A stretch of DNA of 64,000 bases from positions 21,534,501 to 21,598,500 of the forward strand of contig NC_088113.1 in NCBI RefSeq assembly GCF_036370855.1, given 5' to 3'. Positions 1 to 12,642 of this stretch are shown here, in pieces (the first letter of the stretch is position 1; each line of letters starts with the position of its first letter). The DNA is from Dromaius novaehollandiae (lineage: Eukaryota > Chordata > Aves > Casuariiformes > Dromaiidae). The position numbers and the translations under genes were made by a program. Under the pieces are notes generated by a model. The model searched no databases. It saw nothing but the letters and a program-made list of their open reading frames with translations, and was not told the origin of the DNA.

Positions 1-37
1 TGTGAAATTGATGCACATGAATTTATACTTATTTCAG

Positions 38-3000
38 GTTATCCAGAATCAAGTTCCGTGAGGAAGCCAAGAGACTGCTCTTCAAGTATGCTGAGGCTGC
101 AAAACGGCTTATTGAATCCAGGTAGGAGTTTTACAGTTCTGTCGCTTTTAAAAAGCAGAAAAAGTTTACAGGAATTTTTAGAAGGGGCTGCTATATCTCC
201 CCTTGTTCAGCACTGGTCATCCTCTTCCTGAGTTAATAAAAGGTTAGGAACATACTGAAGGAAAACAGTAATGCTGGAGGCATCCTTTGGTAATAATTTT
301 ACAGTAAGAGCAAACATTGGGAAACTGAATGTGTAGGCAGACAAGTGAGAATCTGTGAAATACTGGATATGGAGTGCCTTCTTATGTTGTTTGTCCCTGA
401 CATTACAAGGGTGGTTGGGCAGTCAGTGCTGTTAAAGGGCAACCAATTTAAAGTGGAATTTTATTATACCATGTATCATTTTTCTCAAGAGTTCTGCCAC
501 AGGACTGAATTGAGGAAGATAGCCTTGTTTAAACAATACAAAGCTTTTTAACAAGGTAGCTTTCTCAGTCACAAATTCCTAACAGTGGCTGCTTTTGAAA
601 AGGAGAGGCAAGAGCAAAATGGACCATTTCCCTGTTAGATAAATCCTTTATCCGCCTCTCCTGTTGCAGAAAGGACAGCAGCCAGCTACACTGTGTTTCG
701 GAGAGAACATGGCAGTCCCTAGTCACACAAATGTCTGGGAACACTTTCCACAGGAGGCCTGGATGGGAGTGACAGGGTAGGGCCTTGAGGAAGTGTTGGC
801 AGCTGTTTTCCCCCACTAATAGAAAAGTGTTGTGGTGGGATAGAATATATTGCCACACAGCTGTGGGTAACATTTTGCTTCTCCATTGCGTGCAGGAGTG
901 CATCACCAGACAGCAGAAAAGTGGTGAAGTGGAATGTAGAGGATACCTTCAGCTGGCTGCGACGGGACCACTCCGCCTCTAAGGAGGACTACATGGTCTG
1001 TAGCCTTGTTTTTGTGCAGCTGAGTGCAGTGAGCCTAGGAAAGGATGGGGGGCATTTATGGCCAGAAAAAGGTCCTTCTTGAGAAGGCTGTGATTGCTCT
1101 TCTTTGCTCTGTGAAAGGGAAGTGAAGGCTCTGCATACCTCAAGGGAATCTGGTTGTGGGTTGTGTAAGGGATTTTCTGATTCTGCAGGACCGCCTGGAG
1201 CACTTGCGCAAACAGTGTGGGCCCCATGTGTCTGCTGCAGCAAAGGACTCTGTTGAAGGCATCTGCAGTAAGATTTACTACATATCCCTCGAGTACGTCA
1301 AGCGGATCCGGGAGAAGCATCTTGTCATCCTCAAAGAGAACAATATATCTGGTACGCAGTAAACTCTGAAGAGTCATAGGAGTACAGCATGTGACACCAC
1401 TGTAAAGGCAATGCACTCTGGCCTGCCCCCATTCAAATAGAGTTATCTGTTGGGAAGGCTGCTCTGAACCCACAAGGTTGCATTTAATTGAGTCAGAAAT
1501 ATTCAGTCTAGCACAGTTCTTAGCTGGCAGACTCACACAGTGCATTTGCAGTGGGAAGGTCATTTTCCATCAGGTACCATTATCAGCTGTAATATCAAAT
1601 GTCTTAAATGTGTACTTTGTCAGGATTAAGTAGCTTCCTAGGGGCCGAACATACTGAACAGGGCATTAGTTCATTTCCCTGCACTACACTGTCTTGCTCT
1701 GTTTCTGTAGGAATTCCTGGGGACAGCACCACTTCCTTTCCTAATGCCAAGCACTCTGTCCTCCCTATACTCTGCTCTGCCACATTTCTTGGTCTCTGAG
1801 CACCTTCTGCACTCCTGTGCATCCCAGTGGATCACTAAGCACTCTTTTTCCTCTCCTTGCAGAGGATTCATGTTCCTTGAACTCTTCTCTGTGTTCATTC
1901 TTCCCAGTTTATATCCTTCTGCCATACTTCTGCCTCCACCATTCTTTCCCTCTTGGATCCTTGCTTTTGTCAGACAGCTCCCTCCAGATCCCTGTGTCTG
2001 CCTTTTGCTGCTCGCTTTTGCTGCCTGTCTTCCCACCCAACTGTGTCCAAGATTCCTTCCTGCCGATCTTTCCTGTGAGCTCTCTTGTTTCTGCTGAAGT
2101 TGAGCCTAAGCTGCCCTCCGAGATGGGTAACCACAAGGTGGCAGAAAGATTCCTTTTCCTCCTGCACTTCACAGCCTGCGAATGTTTATTGTTCTTTGAA
2201 TTTGGGGCAAACTGAAATAACAACTACCACGAAAGCTATTTACCCATCCGGAACATGGCTCAAGATGCTGAAGGGGTGTCATTTAAAGGCCTGCTGTATT
2301 ACAGATAGAGAAATACTGTGAAATGAATCCCTTCTGCACTCTGGTAGCGGATCGTGGAATTAATTTGGGTGATTGGCTCTGAACCGAGGTAGCTGCTGTA
2401 TGAGGAGACCACCACTGTGTTTTTGCAGGCACTGAGCTGCTTTTCAGCCTTAGCCCTATCACTGCATGTTTTGAGATGGAAGGGGGATCTTGCTTGTATT
2501 GTAATGGGCTGCTTTCTTTTTTTATTTTCCGTAGCTGAGATAGAAGCTCCTGAAGTCCAGGACAGGCTTGTATATTGTTACCCAGTGAGACTGGCCATTC
2601 CCTCTCCACCACTCCCCAGTGTGGAAATGCACATGGAAAATAATGTGGCATGTGTGCGGTACAAGGGGGAAATGGTGAAAGTGAGCCGGAACTACTTCAG
2701 CAAGCTGGTAAGGGCTGACTGCCAGTCCTGCATGACTGCACTGACACAAATGGCTCTTTGATAAGGGGTTTTGTTTCTCTTTTTCCTTTGAGAGAAGGGA
2801 CTGTGGAGTGGGATGGAGTGCTGACCTGGGGGAGGCTGTTAGATACTGCCCTAATAGCAGTGGAAATCAGGACAGCTACTTCCACCTTAGTCAGGGGCAG
2901 GCTTCTGCCGGGAATACTTGAGGTGTCCTGTGTATGCTTTGGTACATACTGTGCTGTAAGAATGGTCATATCCGCAGCAAGGCAGGCCTTGCTGAGGGCC

Positions 3001-6000
3001 ATGCTGAGGTGTTACATCCATTCATTCTGCTAAATAGCTTGCAGTTTGCCCACACAGTAAAAGCAGATGTGCTAGAAACCTTCATGCAGAGCTCCACCTT
3101 CTCCTTTTGTTCATTAGCGTCTCTCCCAATGTCATAATGTGTTTGCATACTGACTGTGCAATAACTGTCTTGTCTTTGTTGATTCTCATTGTTTTTAACG
3201 GCTGGGCTTTCTCTTCCAGTGGCTTCTCTATCGGTACAGTTGCATTGATGACTCTGGCTTTGAAAAGTTTCTGCCCAGGGTTTGGTGCCTTCTCCGTCGA
3301 TATCAGGTACTGGTCTCATCATGGTTGTTACGTATCGGGAAGCTCTAGTAATACTGGGGAACGGAACCTACTGTCAGTGCTCTGAGACACCCAGGATTCT
3401 GGGAGCCTGGTGCAAAATAGGCCTTAAACAAGGTCCATTGTCTGCTCCTGGTGTTTTGAGATGGGATTCCAGTCCGGGGATCAATTGCAATCTTGACAGA
3501 AGACCTCACTGGGGATAAAGATAAACTTTTATGAAAGAAACCTTCCATAGTTTGGATTTGTGGTGTTCTGAGGCTGAACCGAAGGTTCATGGGGAGGTAT
3601 ATGTGAAAGTTGGCAGTTGGTTTGTGGGGCCTGGTTTGGATGAAGTATCTAAAGAGCGTTCTTGGGTACACGCAGGGGACCTACGTGAATTTCAGAAAGG
3701 AAGAGGGGGCCCTGCGTACCTAGAGGAGTGGGTGCATGGACGTGTGGCCCTGGGTCCGTTTTCAGTGAAGGGAGCAGCAGAAACACAGCCGAGTGCAGGC
3801 ATCGCTCACCGGGGTTTGCTCTCCCCAGATGATGTTCGGTGTTGGTCTGTATGAAGGAACTGGCCTGCAGGGGGCACTTCCCGTGCATGTCTTCGAGGCC
3901 CTCCACAAGCTCTTTGGAGTGAGTTTTGAATGCTTTGCCTCGCCCCTGAATTGCTATTTTAAACAGTACTGTTCGGCCTTCTTGGATACAGACGGGTATT
4001 TTGGATCCAGGGGGTGAGTCTTACGTTACGGTGCCCTTGCCATGTATCTGTGTGGGTGCGTGTGCGTGCGATGTAAATGGCTCAGGACAGGCTGACGTGC
4101 CTGTGAGTGCAGAGGTGGTAGCTGGTTGTGTGATGTCCACTCAAAAGGATGCGTACTTTAAGCCTGCTTGAAGGCAATGAGTGGACCCAGATCGTCTATG
4201 AAACAATCAGGAGTGTGCCATTAGTCTACTTAGAGGCGGTCTGATCTTTGATGTGATGCAATTTATAGGTCTGTCAGTGTTTGTCCTTGTTCTGAAGAAA
4301 GGGAGAGCTGGGCCCTCAAGCAGTCAGCTCGAGTCAGCAGTCAACCTTCAGTGACTACAGATGGAGTATGTCCCTGGTGACCAATTGTGCTGTTAGGAAA
4401 TGGCAGGCCCTGTACTGCTGGGAACTCAGGCTTTCTAGGAGTACGACTGTCTTTTCTGAGGATGTGGATGCTTTTTAAGATGTTACTGTTAGAATCCTAG
4501 CTTCTCTGATTGGAATCTTGGCCTTTTTCTTTCAGCCCGTGCCTGGATTTCTTCCCTATAAGTGGCTCTTTTGAGGCAAATCCTCCATTCTGTGAGGAGC
4601 TGATGGATGCCATGGTATCTCATTTTGAGGTATGTTCACTCACCTGTGGTGGTGTTCTGAACGGAGCTGTGCAGTCAGTCCCCTTCTCTCCACTGCTTCT
4701 GCGTCCTTGCAGTAGGGTTGTAATTCAGTAGGCAAAAGACTGTGATTGCTGCTGTACTGTTCTGGAAGCAGAAATGTGTCGGTTTTCATAGAACTCCTTA
4801 GGCATGTCACTGCTCAGCCCAGGCTAAGATGGTTCATCTTCTTGTTGGCTTAGAAACTGCTGGAGAGTTCCAGTGAGCCCCTCTCCTTTATTGTCTTCAT
4901 CCCTGAGTGGAGGGACCCTCCTACACCAGCCCTGACCCGCATGGAACAGAGCAAGTTCAAGCGGCACCAGCTCATCCTGCCAGCCTTTGATCACGAATAC
5001 CGCAGCGGGTCTCAGCACATCTGCAAAAAGTAGGCCTTTCTCTTGAGCTCTGAGCGTACTGGTCCTTTTGGGAATGTGCTTTTGATGAGCTGCACCTTGG
5101 GGAGCCATATGACAGGAGTATCCTATGCCGAGTTGAAATCAATGGGAAGTATAGAACAGACAAGGAAAAACGTCTGTAATCATCCTGGATTTTTAAGACA
5201 AGCATAGAGAGTGTTGTGGATTTCTGTATTTGTTTAGTGACTACTGAGTACTTCACTAATTAAAAAGCTTCGAGTGGTGTATTCCTTGGGTACAAGTCCA
5301 GTTTGAACTGTTTATACTCTGTGGTGCTGTGGTTGTCATCTGTGTTCCTCTGTCAACTCTAATCTGGTGAGCCACTGCCGATAGCAGCTGTTTCCTGGGC
5401 TGCCAAATGCCACAATGCCTCGCCAGTTCTGTGTCACTTAAGAGGAAGTAGAAGCAGGGGGCAGTCGGGGCCTTTGTCCTCTGTAGGGCAAGCTGGCCGT
5501 TGGTCTGCTGAGAGCAACAACTGCTTAAACACCAAGTTCTCTGTACCCGCTTCCCTTTGGCCTGAAACGCATTCCCTTACTGACCCGCCGCGCTTGGAGA
5601 CAGCAATGTCTCTGGTGCGTGTGCTGGTGGAGAGCTGCGTGGCTGGGCAGCATCGGTGCTCCTGTAAAACTTAGCAAGCCACTGTTTTTACTGAGAAATG
5701 CCTGACACTCTGCCCTTCCCCTCATGATTATGAGGAAAACGAACAAAGAATACTTTTCCTAAAAACTACATGCAGGAAGAGATGGGGGAGGTAATAGGAA
5801 GCGTATGTGTGGGTAGCTGTGTGAATCCTTGACGGGTGGGGCACGGGGAGATGCTGAGCGCCTGTCCTCTTCCCTTGCAGAGAGGAGATGTACTACAAGG
5901 CCGTGCACAACACTGCCGTCCTCTTCCTGCAGAACAGTGCAGGTTTTTCCAAGTGGGAGCCTACACCAGAACGGCTGCAGGAGCTTGTCGCAGCCTACAA

Positions 6001-6136
6001 GCATTCAGGCCGGACCCTTAGTTCCTCGAGTTCCTCATCATCGTCCTCGTCCTCGTCCTCATCCTCCTCCACAGCAGACAAGGAGCGGGAGCTGGGCCGA
6101 GAGCAAAGCAGCAGCCGGGAGACTAATCCCAACTAA
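38..6136 (+). CDS. PCIF1: PCIF1 (CAPAM), cap-specific adenosine N6-methyltransferase, 3' nine coding exons (5' part outside window)
   Basis: PCIF1 methylates N6 of the cap-adjacent 2'-O-methyladenosine of mRNA (m6Am) in the nucleus, bound to the phosphorylated RNA polymerase II CTD. The nine exons read as 38-121, 896-995, 1189-1351, 2535-2707, 3220-3306, 3829-4013, 4536-4629, 4854-5029 and 5881-6136. All junctions are GT-AG and the phases stay in frame through the TAA stop. Diagnostic stretches are [38 protein letters not shown] and [15 protein letters not shown]. The last contains the catalytic NPPF motif. The upstream WW domain and N-terminal exons lie outside the window. The C-terminus ends in a run of about 17 serines (6019-6069) and then an acidic/basic tail, as in mammals but with its own repeat length. 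About 438 of roughly 700 codons are present. I see no damage, and identification is essentially certain. Confidence 0.97.
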
Positions 6137-7005
6137 TGCGCAGAGGTGAGAGACAGCAGGGCCGTGCCGGCAGCCCCGAGGGAGGCTCGCCGGGGCAGGT
6201 GGAGAGACTGCTGGCTTCGTAGCACCGGCCTGGGGGACTCTTGCAAAGCAGCTCCGCAGCACCTGCTTTCCTCTGCAAACTTGCACGCGGCCCCCGCGCA
6301 GCGGTGCCGGGGAGCGCCCGCCGCCGGCCGGGAGAGGAGGCCTGGCCGCTGCCCTCGCCGCAGGGCAGAGAAACCAAACGCAGCGTGGCAGGAGGAGCGG
6401 GCGGCCCCTTCGCCACCGGAGCGCGGAGGGAGGGGGCAGCCGGAGCCGGGACGCGGGCACGGGTGGGAGGACGGACGGACGGACAGACAGACGGATGGAG
6501 GGATGGCCAGCGTGACGAGGCGGCGCGTGGCGCCGTGGCTGGAGGGGTCCGGCAGCTGGCCGAAGCCTTGCGTTGGCAGGAGAAGAGCAGGCAGAGCCCG
6601 GGGGCTCCTCCGGCTGGACTGGCACCAGCACAGCTCCGTGTCCATAGTGTAAATAGTTCTGTCCGTGGCGACTGCGCTCCTGGCAGGGTTTGTTTCCATA
6701 GCATCCGTGTTTCTTTTCCACATGTACGAGTCCCGTGTTGGCCGACGCTGTTTACCGTATCGGAGAGGAGCGGAGAAGAGGAGTTTCTTTGGTGTGTAAA
6801 GATGTCTTTGCAGCTGTTTTGTAGTCGTTGTGGTTTTTACGCGGAGCCTCCGGGCTTTATTTAACCTCCTTGGGTTTTGTTTTGTAAGGATTAATTTAAC
6901 ACCGCTAACCATTTTATTACTTTTATCAAGAAGAGCAAAGTCTATTTTTGATTTCCGTTTCCTAGTTCTTAGGAACATTAAAAACCAGCATACAGCTCTG
7001 CCTGG
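6137..7005 (+). other. PCIF1: PCIF1 3' UTR with ATTAAA polyadenylation signal (6977-6982)
   Basis: Sequence after the PCIF1 stop. The first half is GC-rich with a GGAC/GACA short tandem run near 6474-6495, and the second half is AT-rich. The variant polyadenylation signal ATTAAA at 6977-6982 predicts cleavage near 7000. Most of this UTR (6304-7048) is copied in direct orientation at 11894-12642. Confidence 0.75.
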
Positions 7006-7048
7006 TGTCGCTGCCTTTCCTTCGCTGCCCGGCCAAGGGCCTGTGGTC
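6304..7048 (+). repeat. Direct duplication, copy 1 (PCIF1 3' UTR segment)
   Basis: By eye this segment matches 11894-12642 almost base for base in the same orientation, from GTGCCGGGGAGCGCCC to GGGCCTGTGGTC. There are a few substitutions and short indels, for example in the GGAC run. It includes the poly(A) signal. The 4.8 kb between the copies is single-copy in this window. Confidence 0.93.
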
Positions 7049-9700
7049 TCACCTTGAGCTCTCCTCTGTCTCATTCTGGGTGAATGGTAGAAAATGGTCA
7101 TTTTGCAGAACTTGTACTTTGAATCTGTCTAGTATATTGCTTGAATTACAGAAAACTACAAAATGATAGACTTAATTAGGATGTTTAATATCTTATCTAT
7201 AACACTAAGAGTTAAAAGGTACAATGACAAACAAGACAAAGATGCTGGTAATGAAAATAGGGTTAGCTTTTCCAGAATGTTTAAAAAAAGGTAGTAATAA
7301 AAAAAGTGTCAGCGAGGGAAAGATTGTTACTACCAATTTGACTGATTAGAGAATTTTACTAGGCTTTCCTGCATTCAGTTCCTAACACTTGCCTGAGTAG
7401 AGCCATTGTGACATCCAGTCTTGATAAAAGCTGCATTTGTGACATCCAATCTTGATAAAAGCTGCAAGTACTATAGAACCTACCATTTGCCTAGATAAAT
7501 TGTTCTAGTGATTAATTCACTTTGCTCTTGATGTGCAGACTTTCCCCAGCTGAATTTGTCTTGGTTCAGCTTCCAGCCACTGATCTAATTCTGTCTCTGG
7601 CTGTTGGCTTGAAGAATCATCTGCTACCAAGAATCTCTTACATACGTAGGTGCTGTAATGAGGTGAGGGTCGTTCTGGGAGTTCAAATCTCCTGCAATTC
7701 TAAGTGTGGCTTTTCTGGGCTTTGGGAATTTCCACATTTAAACTGTGGAGCTCCTCTCTACCTTTGAACAGGTTGACAGGTTTTGCAGAAGTCAGTCCTC
7801 CCAGTTTGTGTTTTGCTGTCCGAAGGAGAACAATTCCTATATGAGTTAGCTTTACCTGGAAGCCGTATCGTCTTGTAACCTTGTGAGACTGAATTCTGTC
7901 CATATAGGTCTTAGCATAGATCAAATGGATTGCAGAGTTTATTAGTATCACTGATGCTTCCTTAATCTCATTGCTTCTCTGCAGTAACCCAAAACAGGCC
8001 AGGCCCAGCCCCACACTTTGGCTACTCACCTGGTCCCAGTATTTTTGCAGCTCTCTAGGGATGCTTTCACAAGAGACCTTGAAATCATTGGCCTCCTTTA
8101 ATTACATTCTTGGAACAGTCAGTAACTCCAGCAGCAAAAGAAGCCGTTTTTAAAGTGTTTTTTCCCCGTTATTCATTATCTTGAGCCAAGGTAGGCGTTC
8201 TTGAAGTGCAGGTGACCAGAGAGACACTAATTCTGGAAAGTGTCAACAAACTTACTCCTTGGTTTGCCTGTCACTGAAGAATGAGGACTGCTTTGTTTTG
8301 CTCCCTTAGATGATGGGTAATTACCTTGTTAAGTTTGTAATCGCCACATAAGTGATGTCATGACCAAGTAACGCCACACTGCTTGGCTGCCACTCTGGAA
8401 ATACCTCATTTATCCAGACACAGCAAAAAATGCATTTAGAAATGGAGTGTCAGGGTTGAGCCCTGCTGGTTTTAGAGGTGCTGTGACCCTGTGATCTCCA
8501 GCTCCTCCCTTGTCACCTGCGAGGCCTTTTCTCCACACCTCTGATACCTCTTGCAGCTCTTTCTTGAATGGAGCAGGACTTGGAAAAGGGCAGATGAGCC
8601 CTTTGAAGACCTGGCAGAACAGGTCTGGTCTTATAATGAAAAGAACGTGCTAGGACTCACCCCAGGGGCTTGAGCCCTAGGCAGTAAACAGGGTTCTTGC
8701 CCTGGAGGAACAAGGGTATAAAACAACTGCTTGTAGAGGGGCTGGTTTTGGGTGGAGGGAGCCGAGGGGGCTGTTGAATGGCCTAGACATCAGGCAGGTT
8801 TTTGGTTGCAGGACTCAACTACCGTGTTTTTGAGCCAACAGGCAGTGAGACCAGCTAACAGTGAAGTGTTTCAATTCCTGGACACCCTTTATCGACGCTG
8901 GTGCCAAGATTGGACATGGCGTTCCCCGCCAAGGCACTCAGCGGGTGAAGTTCCTGAGATGCCTGCAACTGCGTATGGCCGAGATAAGCCTGTAGATAAG
9001 GGTAGAGCAAAGAGCACATGCCTGTGCGAGGCTGGGCAGAGGAAAGGCCGTGCAGGCAGCCAGCAAAGTGTCGATGTGATAGAGGCTTAAGTTATGGGAA
9101 GGCCCCAGCTGGGAATGGTCAAGAAGAGGTATGAGCGAGACTGGGGAGGACAAGGTGTAACCGCTGGGTCACACTGGTAGTTGGACACTGCCTGCTCCCC
9201 AGCTCTTTCTATTGCAAAGCCTTGGAGTAAGTTCTTAAAAATTCTTGCCCAACTTTGAGCTCTTGAACTAAAATTATCCTCACTAAGCGCTGCCTCAACC
9301 CAAATGGTTTGCTCTTATGAAGACCAAAGCTGACAAACAGCATTGTCTTGCCACAGAAAAGCTCACCAGGAATTAGTAATTCTCCGAGCAATTCGGGGTG
9401 CATGATACATAAGGCAGAGCGCTGCGTGGATAAAAGCTTGTTTTCTTGTTAACCAGCATAGACAAAGTATCCTGTGCAGCGGGGGGGGGTGCCATGAGCA
9501 ACCAAGATGTGACCCTGTCACTGACGGCAGAACTAGAAACCTCTGGCAGGGTCTGGACTTGGTGGGTGAACTCAGGCTTGTTCCCGGGATCCCCTTTGCT
9601 GTACAGTGCCCAGACTGTTTTCCCAGCCAGTGCTGCCATGCGACGGGTGGTCGTGGCCTCTCTCCTGTTCCGTAGTGCAGCAGTAGGGGTGTTTGCCCTG
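7049..9700. other. Intergenic, lower-GC stretch without a recognised gene
   Basis: No conserved coding frame is visible. The stretch is clearly less GC-rich than its surroundings. A 31-bp tandem duplicate (TGTGACATCCARTCTTGATA and following bases) lies at 7407-7435 and 7438-7466. Around 8449-9270 some text resembles a worn interspersed repeat, with a TATAAA at about 8716. I could not match it to a family. Confidence 0.5.
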
Positions 9701-9873
9701 TCCTTGTGGGGGGGGAAATTGGTGCTGTCAGCCTTTCTACAGCCCTGGAAAGCTCGGGAGTGAACTGCTGCCACTGCCCTTCTGGGCTGCCAGAACCACC
9801 TTTGCGAGGACGGGTTTGCAGAGCCCATCTGGCCTGGGCATTTCACCCCGAAGCTGCCCCCCTTCTCTGGGCC

Positions 9874-9981
9874 GTGCAGGAGCCGTCTCTTCCCAGGGCT
9901 GTGCAGGAGCCGTCTCTTCCCAGGGCTGTGCAGGAGCCGTCTCTTCCCAGGGCTGTGCAGGAGCCGTCTCTTCCCAGGGCA
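9874..9981 (+). repeat. 27-bp tandem repeat, four copies
   Basis: Four near-perfect 27-bp units beginning GTGCAGGAGCCGTCTCTTCC, at 9874, 9901, 9928 and 9955, lie upstream of the RNF182-like gene. Because 27 is a multiple of three, the array makes a repetitive open frame that should not be taken for a protein. Confidence 0.95.
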
Positions 9982-9989
9982 GGGCTGAG

Positions 9990-11112
9990 CACGTCTGCCC
10001 AGCAAAGGGGAGAGCGGCTGCCCGTGCCGCAAGGGCCCTGCGGAGCCCGGCTCTGCTGCAGCCCTCTCCCGCGGCTCCAGAGGGTCGCAGGGCCCCGGGA
10101 CCGCTGTCTGCAGACGCCTGGGCAGGGAAGGGGCAGGCTCGGGGGCTGCTCGGAAGCAGAAGAGCCGCAGGACTGCAAGGGAACCGCACCTACCTGCCTC
10201 CCCGCCCTCCCGCTGCAGCCCTGGGCACCCCGCTGTCCCCGTGCTGTGCCCGTCAGCCCAGGCAGGCCTGACCCTGCGCCCGCGCCCAGCCCCGGCTCCG
10301 GAGCCCCAGCATCCTCCTCCTCCTCCCCGTGGCCAGGCCAACGCCGCGTCGGATGCTTGCAGCCTCGGTGCGTCTGGGCTGGCGCTGCAGCGTCGCGGGC
10401 AGCGTGCCCCCCACCTCTCCATGGGGCGCGTGCGGCCCCCCGGCCCCCCGGCTGCCTCCAGCGCCCGCCCAGCGCCTGCGGCCCCGTGGGCGGGGGCCCG
10501 GCCCGGCCCAGCAGGGACTGACCGCCCGCCCGCGGCATCCCACCGAGGAGCCCCGGCATGGACAGCAGGTGGGGGGGCACGGGGCAGTGGGTCGCGAGCC
10601 TCCCCCCCCCGCCCCGGGGGATGTGGGGAGGGAGGGGTGGCTGAAGCGCAGGGGTCCTGCCGCTCCCCCCTTGGCAGAGCGCGGTGTCCGGAGCCAGGCC
10701 CCGTCCTGGGGGTCCTGGGAGGGGACGAGGCTGGAGCACCACCCTGGGCCCCCGCTGCAGCCCGCGATGCCCAGAGGCCCCTGCCCGCAAGCCCCCAGCC
10801 CCGCCGAGCTGGAGGCAGCGCCAGCCCGGGACCCTGCCGGGAAAGGCCCTTCCCTCGTGCCCAGACCCGCCGGCTGCGGAGGGTGGCACATCCCGGCCCC
10901 GGCGGCACCAGCCCCGTGGGCAGCGGGGGCTGCTGCCTGCGCCCGGCGGCACCAGCCCCTCTCCGCGCGGAGCCGGAGGGGCCCGGCCGTGGTCCCTGCC
11001 TGGGGGCACCGGCACCGCGGGGTCCCAGGAACCTGCTTGTGGAGCCGCCGCTCACGAGGGCTTCCCCGTCCCCGTCCCAGCCCGGCCGCCTCGCACGCGC
11101 CCTGCACCGACC
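9990..11112. promoter_or_regulatory. CpG-rich upstream region of the RNF182-like gene
   Basis: Very GC- and CpG-rich sequence leading into the RNF182-like coding exon, so a CpG-island promoter or 5' UTR is likely. I see no TATA box or clear splice acceptor directly before the ATG. RNF182 itself has its whole coding sequence in one exon preceded by non-coding exons. Exact start sites cannot be read from sequence. Confidence 0.45.
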
Positions 11113-11852
11113 ATGACCCACCAGGATGGCGAGCTGGAGAGTTCTCAGCCGCTGGTGTTCGCAGCCCACGAGCTGGAGTGCAAGATCTGCTACCGCCGCT
11201 ACGACGCCCGAGCCCGCAAGCCCAAGCTGCTCAGCTGCGGCCACCGCGCCTGCGCCAGGTGCCTGCGCGGGATGGCGGCGCTGGGGGACGCGTCGCCCCC
11301 CCGGCTCAGCTGCCCCTTCTGCCGCCGGGAGACCCCGGTGCCCGGCGAGGACGTGCGGCGGCTGCGGGACGACGGCGCGGTGCTGGCCCTGCTGACGTGC
11401 CGCGAGCGGGCCCAGCGGCGGGGCGCGGCCCTGTCCCCGGAGGTCGTCCTCTGCCCCGGCGTGCTGGAGCCCCTGGCCGAGCCCCCGCCCGGCTCCGACC
11501 GCCTCGTCGTCACCGTCCTGGAGGTGCCCCAGGACCCGGCCCCGCCGGAGGGGCCGGGCGCGCTGGACCTGCTCCGGCTGTACCGCCCCGCCAGCCCGGG
11601 CGCGCTGCCCTGCCGCGGCCCCAGGCGCGAGTGCCGCTCCCGCACGCGGCAAGCGGTGCCCCGCTTGGTCCTGGGCGCGCTCTGCCTCCGCTACCTCGGC
11701 TCCCTGCCCCGCGGCACCTACCTCTGCTCCCGGAGCGCCAGGGCCTGGGCGTCGCGCTGGTCGGCCTGGTGCCCGCCACCCTCCTCCTCTGCAGCCTCTG
11801 CAGCTGCTGCCAGTGCCTGAGCCGCGAGGCCTGCGCCTTCCCCTCCCCCTGA
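11113..11852 (+). CDS. RNF182-like RING E3 ubiquitin ligase (paralogue of RNF182), one frame shift near its 3' end
   Basis: A single-exon gene that aligns end to end with RNF182, a membrane-anchored RING E3 ubiquitin ligase. The N-terminus ELECKICYRRYDARARKPKL with CGHRACARCL and CPFC gives a C3HC4 RING finger. A mid-protein YRPAS motif is shared with RNF182. Two hydrophobic C-terminal segments follow, the second LGVALVGLVPATLLLCSLC and then CQCL. The frame opened by the ATG at 11113 holds through GTYL (about 11718-11729). The conserved second membrane segment then continues in another frame to the TGA at 11850-11852. One missing base near 11730 (or two extra) restores a 13-residue colinear match to RNF182. 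In the uncorrected frame translation stops at 11820. The cause could be a consensus error in very GC-rich DNA or a real lesion. The 3' UTR would be the duplicated PCIF1 UTR that starts 42 bp after the stop. Confidence 0.85.
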
Positions 11853-11893
11853 GCCCCCCCGGGGCCCCCCCGCTCCCCCCCCCCCGGGTGCCC

Positions 11894-12642
11894 GTGCCGG
11901 GGAGCGCCCGCTGCTGCCGGGAGAGGAGGCCTGGCCGCTGCCCTCGCCGCGGGGCAGAGGAACCAAACGCAGCGTGGCAGGAGGAGCGGGCGGCCCCTTC
12001 GCCACCGGAGCGCGGAGGGAGGGGGCAGCCGGAGCCGGGACGCGGGCACGGGTGGACGGACGGACGGACGGACAGGCAGACAGACGGATGGAGGGATGGC
12101 CAGCGTGACGAGGCGGCGCGTGGCGCCGTGGCTGGAGGGGTCCCGGCAGCTGGCCGAAGCCTTGCGTTGGCAGGAGAAGAGCGGGCAGAGCCCGGGGGCT
12201 CCTCCGGCTGGACTGGCACCAGCACAGCTCCGTGTCCATAGTGTAAATAGTTCTGTCCGTGGCGACTGCGCTCCTGGCAGGGTTTGTTTCCATAGCATCC
12301 GTGTTTCTTTTCCACATGTACGAGTCCCGTGTTGGCCGACGCTGTTTACCGTATCGGAGAGGAGCGGAGAAGAGGAGTTTCTTTCGTGTGTAAAGATGTC
12401 TTTGCAGCTGTTTTGTAGTCGTTGTGGTTTTTACGCGGAGCCTCCGGGCTTTATTTAACCTCCTTGGGTTTTGTTTTGTAAGGATTAATTTAACACCGCT
12501 AACCATTTTATTACTTTTATCAAGAAGAGCAAAGTCTATTTTTGATTTCCGTTTCCTAGTTCTTAGGAACATTAAAAACCAGCATACAGCTCTGCCTGGT
12601 GTCGCTGCCTTTCCTCCGCTGCCCGGCCAAGGGCCTGTGGTC
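11894..12642 (+). repeat. Direct duplication, copy 2 of the PCIF1 3' UTR, now downstream of the RNF182-like gene
   Basis: This is the second copy of 6304-7048, in the same orientation, with a few substitutions and indels. It carries ATTAAA at 12571-12576. It fills the gap between the RNF182-like stop (11852) and the convergent homeobox gene, whose poly(A) signal is at 12781-12786. It could therefore supply the RNF182-like transcript with a 3' end. Confidence 0.93.

Noticed and set aside
8449-9480. Possible worn LTR or other interspersed repeat
   Set aside because: It has a TATAAA and a repeat-like feel, but I could not recognise a family, paired ends or a target-site duplication, so no element is called.
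9373-12315. 980-codon minus-strand open frame across the RNF182-like gene
   Set aside because: It is antisense to the RING gene and the duplicated UTR, has no family motif, and exists because the DNA is stop-poor at this GC level.
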